Assembly (NCBI GenBank): GCA_964249735.1
Contig: CAXUDP010000003.1
Location: forward strand, 1-64,000
Direction of reading: 5' to 3'
From: Lichenicola sp964249735
GTDB lineage: Bacteria; Pseudomonadota; Alphaproteobacteria; Acetobacterales; Acetobacteraceae
DNA length: 64,000 nucleotides
The position numbers were made by a program, and so were the translations under genes. This document shows positions 8,200 through 14,797 of this stretch, in pieces (position 1 is the stretch's first letter; each line of letters begins with the position of its first letter). The notes under the pieces are model-generated. The model did no database searches. It was not told where the DNA came from and was given only the letters and a program-made list of their open reading frames with translations.

Positions 8200-8685
8200 A
8201 TGCCGACCAGCCGGACCCGCCGCCCGACCGTGCCTCCTGCCGCCAGACCGCCTGCCCCCCAGCTCCCGCCGGGCTGGCGGGCCAGGCGCTCGGTCCGCGG
8301 CCGGATCGTGCAGCGCGTGCTGGTGGCGCTCCTGGCCGGCCTCGCCCTGCTGGCGCTGCAGCGCTCCGGGCTGCTGGACCGGTTGTCCGGCAGCGCGTTC
8401 CCGTCGGCCCTGGACTGGTCCAGCGATTATCCCCTGGTGGAGCACCTGCGCCGGCTGGTGGTGCGGGACCGGCTGACCCGCGACTCCCCGGACTGCCTGC
8501 TGTTCGTGATCAACGGCAACGATCCCCCGGACGCGACCCGGATGGACGTGATGGAGAAGCATTCCGGCTCCTGTCCCGGCACCCGCGGCCAGCTGCCCAA
8601 GCTGTTCACCCTCAAGGTGGACCGCGCCGCGCGCAGCGTGCAGAGCGACAACGGGTCGCCCGGCTCGTTCCACCCGCTGCCATGA
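8200..8685 (+). CDS. Single-pass membrane protein of unknown function, coupled to Rieske gene
   Basis: A 161-residue protein with a Pro/Arg-rich N-terminus, one membrane segment at about 38-56 (IVQRVLVALLAGLALLALQR) and a soluble C-terminal part containing DCLLFVINGNDPPDATRM and a SGSCPGTRG segment. I do not recognise a family. The stop overlaps the start of the Rieske gene by four bases (ATGA), so the two are likely co-translated and may act together at the membrane (inference). ATG 8200 is chosen because the frame upstream lies inside the preceding GST gene and has no protein character. Confidence 0.55.
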   Translation: MPTSRTRRPTVPPAARPPAPQLPPGWRARRSVRGRIVQRVLVALLAGLALLALQRSGLLDRLSGSAFPSALDWSSDYPLVEHLRRLVVRDRLTRDSPDCLLFVINGNDPPDATRMDVMEKHSGSCPGTRGQLPKLFTLKVDRAARSVQSDNGSPGSFHPLP

Positions 8686-9344
8686 CGGACGAGCCGCCCC
8701 CGCCCCCCGGCGACGAGACGTCTGAGCCGGTCCGGCGCGACTTCCTGTCCCTGGTCACGATCGCGACCGCGGGTCTCGGCGCCTGCGCCTTTGCCTGGCC
8801 GTTCCTCGACAGCCTCGGCCGACGCACCGCGCCCGACGACGCCGACACCGCGGTCGATGTCGACCTGGCACCCCTGGCGCCCGGACAGCAGGTGGTGGCG
8901 GTATGGCGTGGCATGCCGGTGTTCGTGGTCCGCCGCACCGCGGACACGCTGCACCGCCTCCAGGCGGCGACCACGCAGCACCTGCTGCGCGATCCGAACT
9001 CGGCCGAGCGCCAGCAGCCCACCTACGCCGCCAACTGGCATCGCTCGATCGTGCCGGAGTTCGGGGTCATGGTCGGGATCTGCACCCATCTCGGCTGCGT
9101 GCCGAAGTTCCGCCCAGGGTCCGGGTCGGAGCCGGAACCGGCCGGCAGCGGCGACTGGCCCGGCGGCTATGCCTGCCCCTGCCACGGCTCGCGCTTCGAC
9201 CTTGCCGGCCGCGTGTTCGAGGGCGCGCCGGCGCAGTACAACCTGCCGGTGCCGCCTTATCGGCTGATGGAACCGTCGCGGTTGCGCATCGGCGTCGATC
9301 CGGACGGCCCCGCCTTCGACTTCGACAGCATCCGCAAGATCTGA
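8682..9344 (+). CDS. petA: Rieske iron-sulfur protein (ubiquinol-cytochrome c reductase type)
   Basis: A 220-residue [2Fe-2S] protein. The N-terminus has a twin-arginine-like motif RRDFLSL (18-24) followed by a hydrophobic anchor (about 22-42), as in bc1 Rieske subunits. Cluster ligands lie in Box I, CTHLGC (134-139), and Box II, CPCHGS (165-170), giving two Cys, two His and the pair of Cys for the stabilising disulfide. In the bc1 complex this protein takes electrons from ubiquinol to cytochrome c1. Cytochrome b (petB) and c1 (petC) genes, which normally follow, are absent; the next gene is an unrelated Hint-domain protein. Confidence 0.88.
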   Translation: MTDEPPPPPGDETSEPVRRDFLSLVTIATAGLGACAFAWPFLDSLGRRTAPDDADTAVDVDLAPLAPGQQVVAVWRGMPVFVVRRTADTLHRLQAATTQHLLRDPNSAERQQPTYAANWHRSIVPEFGVMVGICTHLGCVPKFRPGSGSEPEPAGSGDWPGGYACPCHGSRFDLAGRVFEGAPAQYNLPVPPYRLMEPSRLRIGVDPDGPAFDFDSIRKI

Positions 9345-9386
9345 GCACGACCCGGCACGCGCGGACCGACCGCTCCCTGCGCGATC

Positions 9387-9487
9387 TTGACGTTTTGTTA
9401 GTGTCCTTGCGGCATGGTCTTCCGCGTTGTCGCGTCCGTTTGGGACAGGCTAGGATGCGTGCACACCGACATTGACGTCCTGTTAGC
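9387..9487. repeat. Pair of 15-base direct repeats, TTGACGTyyTGTTAG
   Basis: TTGACGTTTTGTTAG at 9387-9401 and TTGACGTCCTGTTAG at 9473-9487 differ only at two adjacent positions and lie 86 bases apart (start to start) in the 250-base gap before the Hint-domain gene. They may be operator sites for that gene. Each begins with a TTGACG that could alternatively be read as a -35 element. Confidence 0.45.
9428..9457 (+). promoter_or_regulatory. Candidate sigma70-type promoter for the Hint-domain gene
   Basis: TTGTCG (9428-9433) and TAGGAT (9452-9457) are separated by 18 bases. A start near 9464 would give a leader of about 130 bases that includes the second copy of the 15-base repeat. This is a pattern match only. 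Confidence 0.3.
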
Positions 9488-9594
9488 GTGATGGGCCAGC
9501 CGCGCGGCATCCCGACGCGCAACAGCGTTCTGCCGCCGCTTTCATAACGTTTTCGCAACAATCATGCCGCACCCTGCCGTGCGCCACGACAAGA

Positions 9595-11685
9595 ATGGAC
9601 CGCACGATGACGACATGGACCGGTGCCGGCAGGACCACCTCCTGGGATGACGCCGGCAACTGGTCCGGCGGCGCCATTCCGGTCTCCTACGGCGCGGTCA
9701 GCATCGGCATGGCCGGGGCATCGGTGGTGGTGTCGGTCGCGAGCGGGTCGGGCCCGCGCGCCGCCAGCCTGACGATCGGCGACGGGCATGTCGGGGAAAC
9801 GGTCCAGCTCGACCTGGCCGGCAGCTTCTCGCTGGACGGCAGCGGGATCCTGGTGTCCGGAGGTGCGGCGCTTTCCAGCATCGGCGGCGCCATCGACCTG
9901 TCCACAGGCGGCCTCGCGGTCGCGTCCGGCGGCAGCTACACCGAGACCGGCGGCACCCTGACCGCGAGCACGCTGGGCAACGCCGGCACCACGGTCCTGA
10001 CCGGCGCCGTCGCGGTGGCGGCCGCCGCCGCGAACAGCGGCACCCTGACCGAGACCGGCACGCTGTCGATCGGATCGGGCCTGGTCAACAGCGGCACGAT
10101 GACCCTGGCCGGCACCGTGACGGACTCGGCCGGCCTGACCAACACCGGCCACGAAACGCTGTCCGGCGCGGTCACGGTCGGCGCCTCGCTGTCCAACTCC
10201 GGCACCATGGTCGTCACCGGCAGCGTCAACCTACTCGGCGAAACCATCATCGGCATGGGGTCGATCGACATCGACGGCGGCCGCCTCGGCACCAGCGCCA
10301 CGCCGATCTCGATCGTCGGCAGCCAAGGCTTCACCCTGGAGAACGGCGGCTTCCTGTCGCTGCGCAACGGCATCGGCGCCACGGTCGACTTCGGCAGCGG
10401 CGGCGGCACGCTGTCGCTGCAGGACGAGATCGGGATCGTGACGACACCGATCCGGAACTTCGGCGTCGGCGACAGGATCGAGATCGCTGGCCTGGACATC
10501 ACCGGCGACACGGTGATCGCGAACGGCAACAACAGCTACACCATCGCCCTGGACGCCGGCCCGTACTACGCTCCGGTGGTGCTGACCGGCGTGACGCTGG
10601 CCGCCGGCGTGAAGCCCTCGCAGATCGCGCTCTCGGTGTCCGGCGGCGAGACGATCGTATCGATCGCCTGCTTCCTGTCCGGCACCCGGATCGCGACCGC
10701 CGCGGGCGAGGTTGCGGTCGAGCAGGTCGCGGTCGGCGACCAGGTGGTGGCGATCGAGCACGGCCGGCGCACGCTGCGCCCGGTGCGCTGGCACGGCAGC
10801 CGCACGGTGGACCTGTCGCTGATGGACGCCGACGACGCGCGCGAGGCGGCGCCGGTGCGTATCCGCGCCGGCGCCTTCGCCGATGGCGTGCCGTCGCGCG
10901 ACCTGCTGATCACCCCGGAGCACTGCGTGCTGGTCGACGACAGGCTGGTGCCGGCGCGCATGCTGGTGAACGGGTCGAGCATCGTGCGCGAAGCCGGCCT
11001 GCACCGCTTCACCGTGCACCACATCGAATGCGATCGGCACGCCATCCTGCTGTCGGACGGGCTGCCCACTGAAAGCTACCTCGACACCGGCAACCGTCGC
11101 GGCTTCGGCACCCCTGCCGACGACGCCACCGCGACCCCGTCCGGCTGGGCCGACGCGGCGGCGCCGCTGGAAACCGGCCGCGGCTTCGTCGAGCCGATCT
11201 GGCACCGCCTGGCCGCCCGCGCCGCGTCGACCGGCCAACCGGTCGCGGCCTCGACCGTTCCCGCCACCACCACCGACCCGGCACTGCGCATCCGCCTGGA
11301 CGACGGCAGCCTGCTCGCCGCCGCCCGCCGAAAAAGCGGCCGCCACGTCTTCGTGCTGCCTCCCGGCACGCGCGGCGTTGCGATCACGTCGCGCGTGTTC
11401 GTGCCGTCGCGGATCGAGGGACCCTTCGTCGACGACCGCCGTCGCCTCGGCGTCGCGGTGCGCGACGCCCGGCTGTGGACCGGGCTGCACACGCGCATCC
11501 TGTCGGTCGATCCGGCAGCCGGGGGCTGGCACGCGGCGGAGACAGGCGCGCAGGCGGTGTGGACCGACGGCGCCGGCCGGCTCGAGCTGGACCCGTCAGA
11601 CTCCGCCACGGTGCTGGAGCTGGAGCTGGTCCTCGCCGGCCGCTACCTCCTTCAGGACTGCCAAGCCCTTCAGGTCGCCGCTTGA
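9595..11685 (+). CDS. Hint-domain (hedgehog/intein-like) protein with N-terminal beta repeats
   Basis: A 696-residue protein with two parts. Residues 1 to about 355 are low-complexity Gly/Ser/Thr/Val sequence with repeats near 120-215 of the pattern L.NSGTm...G.v, typical of adhesin or autotransporter beta-solenoids. Residues about 358-510 form a Hint domain (Hint_2 type): CFLSGTRIATAAGEVAVEQ with the nucleophilic Cys in the intein block-A position, VGDQVVAIEHG, then ITPEHCVLVDDRLVPA and VHHIECDRHAILLSDGLPTE. Hint domains can self-cleave at this Cys. The ~200 C-terminal residues are unassigned. Such proteins are common in Acetobacteraceae and are presumed surface-exposed or secreted (inference). 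ATG 9607 is an alternative start. Confidence 0.8.
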   Translation: MDRTMTTWTGAGRTTSWDDAGNWSGGAIPVSYGAVSIGMAGASVVVSVASGSGPRAASLTIGDGHVGETVQLDLAGSFSLDGSGILVSGGAALSSIGGAIDLSTGGLAVASGGSYTETGGTLTASTLGNAGTTVLTGAVAVAAAAANSGTLTETGTLSIGSGLVNSGTMTLAGTVTDSAGLTNTGHETLSGAVTVGASLSNSGTMVVTGSVNLLGETIIGMGSIDIDGGRLGTSATPISIVGSQGFTLENGGFLSLRNGIGATVDFGSGGGTLSLQDEIGIVTTPIRNFGVGDRIEIAGLDITGDTVIANGNNSYTIALDAGPYYAPVVLTGVTLAAGVKPSQIALSVSGGETIVSIACFLSGTRIATAAGEVAVEQVAVGDQVVAIEHGRRTLRPVRWHGSRTVDLSLMDADDAREAAPVRIRAGAFADGVPSRDLLITPEHCVLVDDRLVPARMLVNGSSIVREAGLHRFTVHHIECDRHAILLSDGLPTESYLDTGNRRGFGTPADDATATPSGWADAAAPLETGRGFVEPIWHRLAARAASTGQPVAASTVPATTTDPALRIRLDDGSLLAAARRKSGRHVFVLPPGTRGVAITSRVFVPSRIEGPFVDDRRRLGVAVRDARLWTGLHTRILSVDPAAGGWHAAETGAQAVWTDGAGRLELDPSDSATVLELELVLAGRYLLQDCQALQVAA

Positions 11686-11710
11686 CGGAAGGCGGGCCGG
11701 CGGTCAGGTT
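11682..11710 (+). promoter_or_regulatory. Probable rnpB promoter overlapping the Hint-gene stop codon
   Basis: TTGACG (11682-11687) is followed after exactly 17 bases by CAGGTT (11705-11710); six bases later comes 11717, the first base of the predicted P1 helix of RNase P RNA. The TGA within TTGACG (11683-11685) is the stop codon of the upstream gene. The -35 is excellent and the -10 weak; the spacing to a known RNA 5' end makes the call credible. Confidence 0.6.
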
Positions 11711-11716
11711 CCGGCC

Positions 11717-12142
11717 GCCAGACGGCTGGACGGTCGCTGTCGCCGCGGGACCTCGTGTCCCGTTGCGGTGGAGGAAAGTCCGGGCTCCACGGGAGAACGG
11801 TGCCGGCTAACGGCCGGCGGGGGCGACCCCAGGGAAAGTGCCACAGAAAACAAACCGCCCGCACGGCGTGATCCCGGCAACGGGGTTCATGTTGCGGGCA
11901 AGGGCGAAACGGTGCGGCAAGAGCGCACCGCGCTTCCGGCAACGGCGGCGGCAGGGCAAACCCCACCGGGAGCAAGACCGAATAGGGGCGACGGGAGCCG
12001 GCACTCGTGTCGGTCTCCGGAGGCTCTCCCGCCTCGTCGTCCGGGTTGGTCGCGCGAGGCACGCAGCGATGCGTGTCCCAGAGGAATGACCGTCGCGCGG
12101 GCTCACGCTTGCGCACAGAACCCGGCTTACAGGCCGTCTGGC
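11717..12142 (+). ncRNA. rnpB: RNase P RNA, bacterial type A
   Basis: Catalytic RNA that trims the 5' leader from tRNA precursors, working with protein RnpA. The ends pair perfectly as helix P1: GCCAGACGGC at 11717-11726 with GCCGTCTGGC at 12133-12142. Conserved core segments are present in order: GAGGAAAGTCCGGGCTCC (P4 5' strand region, about 11771-11788), CCACAGAAAACAAACCGCC (J-region, about 11841-11859), AGAGGAATGACCGTC (about 12080) and ACAGAACCCGGCTTACAGGC (3' strand of P4, about 12115-12134). Length is about 426 nucleotides, normal for alphaproteobacteria. Open frames on either strand here are spurious. The true 3' end may extend a few bases past 12142. Confidence 0.96.
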
Positions 12143-12316
12143 TCTTCCACACCCCGGTTGGGTCGGCGCATGCTCCCAAGCACCGATTCTCTTGAGAACA
12201 AAGAGTGAACAGTATTCCTCGCCGCTGTTGCAAAAACGGATCATTTTTTAGAGACGCTTCAATGCGTTTGTTGGCTGCGAATCGCGGTTTTCCGCCATTT
12301 TCACACCGGCTTTAGT
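12143..12316. other. Gap between rnpB and the mraZ promoter, AT-richer
   Basis: No gene is visible. The stretch from about 12180 to 12320 is clearly lower in GC than its surroundings. A short CTCTT...AAGAG pairing near 12190-12206 and a T-run at 12243-12249 are weak candidates for the rnpB terminator; neither forms a classical hairpin followed directly by U residues. Confidence 0.4.
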
Positions 12317-12357
12317 TTGACCTCCCACAAATTCCCATGATATCCCACGGTCACCCA
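12317..12357 (+). promoter_or_regulatory. mraZ (dcw) promoter with four MraZ-type operator repeats
   Basis: CCCA occurs at 12324-12327, 12334-12337, 12344-12347 and 12354-12357, exactly 10 bases apart; on the complementary strand this reads as four TGGG boxes. MraZ is known to bind tandem TGGG-containing boxes with about 10-bp periodicity upstream of its own gene. A TTGACC -35 (12317-12322) with TGATAT or GATATC about 15-16 bases later lies under the boxes, so bound MraZ would block the promoter, consistent with autorepression of the whole dcw cluster. The mRNA leader would be about 140 bases. Confidence 0.75.
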
Positions 12358-12492
12358 AAGCGATCCTCTGCGTGTCTGCTTCGGCACCGCGAGGGAGGCC
12401 TGCAACCGGGCCGGCGCATGCGGAATGCGCCACCAGACCATGCCGTGGGGGCGGCTTGAACCGGCGAATCCGGGTGCGGAAGGGGGGCATCG

Positions 12493-12963
12493 ATGAGCGT
12501 GTTCCTCGGTGCGCACCAGAACCGGCTGGACGCCAAGGGCCGGGTCTCGATCCCCGCCGGCTTCCGCGCCATCCTGCGTGCCCAGGCCGCCGAATCCCAG
12601 CCCGGTGACGCGCTGCTGGTGCTGCGCCAATCGCCCAAGCATCCCTGCATCGAGGCCTGGCCGATGCCGGCCTACCTCCAGCTCGCACCCGTTCTCGACC
12701 GCCTCGACCTGTTCAGCGACGACGGCGAGGACATGGCGCTGTCGCTCTACGGCGACGCCTACCCGGTCGACCCGGACAAGGAAGGCCGGATCGTGCTGCC
12801 GGACGCCCTGGCGGCCCATGCCGGGGTGTCCGAGGCGGTCGCCTTCATGGGGCTTGGCCGCCACTTCCAGATCTGGGAACCGGCCGCCGCCGAGCGCCGC
12901 CGCGCCGAAGCCCGCATCCGCGCCCGCGGCGTCAGCCTGCCCGCCGCCGGAGCCGCGTCGTGA
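12493..12963 (+). CDS. mraZ: Transcriptional regulator MraZ
   Basis: A 156-residue DNA-binding repressor of the division and cell-wall cluster, active as a ring oligomer. It has two SpoVT/AbrB-like halves, each with the family DxxxR motif: DAKGR at 13-17 (in RLDAKGRVSIPAGFR) and DKEGR at 95-99. Length matches the family (about 145-160). It is the first gene of the dcw run and sits about 140 bases downstream of its own predicted operator. Its stop overlaps the GTG start of rsmH by four bases. Confidence 0.95.
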   Translation: MSVFLGAHQNRLDAKGRVSIPAGFRAILRAQAAESQPGDALLVLRQSPKHPCIEAWPMPAYLQLAPVLDRLDLFSDDGEDMALSLYGDAYPVDPDKEGRIVLPDALAAHAGVSEAVAFMGLGRHFQIWEPAAAERRRAEARIRARGVSLPAAGAAS

Positions 12964-13949
12964 GCGCGCATCGCGATGCCGCTCCCGGCCACCTGCCGGT
13001 GATGCTGGCCGAGGTGCTGGAGCAGCTGCGACCGGCCGACGGCGGCACCTATCTCGACGCCACCTTCGGCGGCGGCGGCTACGCGTCGGCGATCCTGGAC
13101 CGGGCACGCTGCACCCTGTGGGCGATCGACCGCGACCCGCAGGCGATCGCCCGCGGCTTGCTGCTCGCCGCCCGGCTCGGGACCGAGCACGGCGAGCAGC
13201 GCCTGCACCTGCTCCCCGGCGGCTTCGGCGACATGCTGGCGCTGCTGGGCGCGCACGGCGTCACCGCGCTCGACGGCGTGGTGCTCGATCTCGGCCTGTC
13301 CTCGTTCCAGATCGACCAGGCCGAGCGCGGCTTCTCGTTCCGCAACGACGGCCCGCTCGACATGCGCATGAGCCTCGACGGCCCGAGCGCCGCAGACCTG
13401 GTGGCGACCCTGCCGGAAGCCGAACTTGCCGACGTGCTCTACCAGTTCGGCGAGGAGCGGTTGTCGCGACGCATCGCCCGCGCCGTGGTCGCCGCCCGCG
13501 CCGAGGCGCCCATCACCACCACGCTGCAGCTCGCCTCCATCATCCGACGCGTGGTGCCGGCCGAGAAGTCCGGCCTCGATCCCGCCACCCGCTCGTTCCA
13601 GGCGCTGCGCATCCGCGTCAACGACGAGCTGGGCCAGATCGAGCAGGGCCTGGCACAGGCGGCCAGCCTGCTGCGGCCGCACGGCCGGCTGGTGGTGGTG
13701 TCGTTCCATTCGCTCGAGGACCGGATCGTCAAGCGCTTCATGCAGGGCGCCGCCGGCCGCAGCCCCGCGCCCTCGCGTCACGACCCGCGCGGCCTCGACC
13801 GCCCCGCCGCCCCGCCCGGCTTCCGGCTGCTGGCCAACCGGGCGCTGCGCCCGGGCGACGCCGAATGCCGCGCCAACCCACGCGCACGCAGCGCCAGGCT
13901 GCGCGCGCTCGAACGCCTCGACGTCCTTCCTCCTGACGGGAACGCCTGA
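12960..13949 (+). CDS. rsmH: 16S rRNA (cytosine-1402-N4)-methyltransferase RsmH
   Basis: Methylates N4 of C1402 in the 16S rRNA P-site region using SAM. The 329-residue product begins with a GTG in a GTGA overlap with mraZ. Family motifs are GGTYLDATFGGGGYASAIL (SAM site, about 24-42), DGVVLDLGLSSFQ, FSFRNDGPLDMRM, FQALRIRVNDEL and SFHSLEDRIVKRF. Length is typical. Formerly called mraW. The next gene, ftsL, starts on the last base of its stop codon. Confidence 0.96.
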   Translation: MSAHRDAAPGHLPVMLAEVLEQLRPADGGTYLDATFGGGGYASAILDRARCTLWAIDRDPQAIARGLLLAARLGTEHGEQRLHLLPGGFGDMLALLGAHGVTALDGVVLDLGLSSFQIDQAERGFSFRNDGPLDMRMSLDGPSAADLVATLPEAELADVLYQFGEERLSRRIARAVVAARAEAPITTTLQLASIIRRVVPAEKSGLDPATRSFQALRIRVNDELGQIEQGLAQAASLLRPHGRLVVVSFHSLEDRIVKRFMQGAAGRSPAPSRHDPRGLDRPAAPPGFRLLANRALRPGDAECRANPRARSARLRALERLDVLPPDGNA

Positions 13950-14794
13950 TGATCCGCCCCCTCACCTGCGTCTGCGCGATCCTGGCCGGTGCCTCGGGCC
14001 TCTACCTTTACTCGGAGAAGCACCGCACCACCCTGCTCGACCAGCAGATCAGCGCGGTCGTGTCCGACACCCAGCACATACGCGAGCGCACCGCGATGCT
14101 GCGCGCCGAGTGGGCGTTGCTGAACCAGCCGGACCGGCTGCAGGGCCTGGCCACCCGCTTCCTGCCGCAGCTGGGTGCGATGGCGCCGACGCAGTTCGTG
14201 CAGATGGCCTCGCTCGACCGGCATCTGCCGGCACCGGGCCCGGAGATCCCGCCGCACCCGATCGCCACGCCGCAGACCGCCCCCGGCCTGGTCGGCCAGG
14301 TGCCGTCGGCCGCTTCGCCGGCGCAGGCGCCAGGACCGGCAGCGGTCGCGGACGGCGTCGCGGTCGCCCACGCCGACGCGGCGCCCACCGCAACCGACCG
14401 GACGGCGATCCCGGTCCGCCTGGCGCAGGCCCGTCCGTTCCGAAGCGCGCTGGTCCACGCCGCTTCGGCGCGCCGCGAGGTGGAAGTCGCCGACGCCGGA
14501 GCCGCGGCGGTCCCGCATGTCCCGGCCGCGCACCGCGCCCTGCACACCACCCCGGTCCGCCTCGCCGCCTACGCCGAGCCGCACAGCCGGCCCGCGGTGG
14601 TGCAGGCGGCCAGCCTGTACGCCCACCCGCCGATCGAGGCCGCTGCCGCCTGGCGGCCGGCGCGCGCGAGCTGGCCGGCGCAGCGTCCGGCCACCTACGC
14701 GGTGCCGCAGACCATGCCGGCGCTCGGCTCCTCGCTCGGCAGCGGCGGCCATGCCGCGCTTCCCGCCCCGGTGCCGCTGTCGGACGGCAACTGA
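13949..14794 (+). CDS. ftsL: FtsL-like divisome protein with long Ala/Pro-rich C-terminus
   Basis: Bitopic septal protein that links FtsQ and FtsB to FtsW-FtsI activation. Residues 1-23 hold the membrane segment (LTCVCAILAGASGLYLYSE), followed by a coiled-coil-like stretch to about 75 (LLDQQISAVVSDTQHIRERT, LNQPDRLQGLATRFL). The call rests on these features and on position between rsmH and ftsI. The product is 281 residues, over twice the usual 90-120; everything past about 85 is Ala/Pro-rich low complexity without a recognisable domain. The ATG overlaps the rsmH stop by one base. Confidence 0.8.
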   Translation: MIRPLTCVCAILAGASGLYLYSEKHRTTLLDQQISAVVSDTQHIRERTAMLRAEWALLNQPDRLQGLATRFLPQLGAMAPTQFVQMASLDRHLPAPGPEIPPHPIATPQTAPGLVGQVPSAASPAQAPGPAAVADGVAVAHADAAPTATDRTAIPVRLAQARPFRSALVHAASARREVEVADAGAAAVPHVPAAHRALHTTPVRLAAYAEPHSRPAVVQAASLYAHPPIEAAAAWRPARASWPAQRPATYAVPQTMPALGSSLGSGGHAALPAPVPLSDGN

Positions 14795-14797
14795 TCC

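Noticed and set aside
11670..12244. Open frames of 145-187 codons on the minus strand and 83-276 codons on the plus strand across the RNase P RNA
   Set aside because: They lie on a conserved structured RNA with perfect P1 pairing; such frames are a well-known annotation artefact over rnpB.
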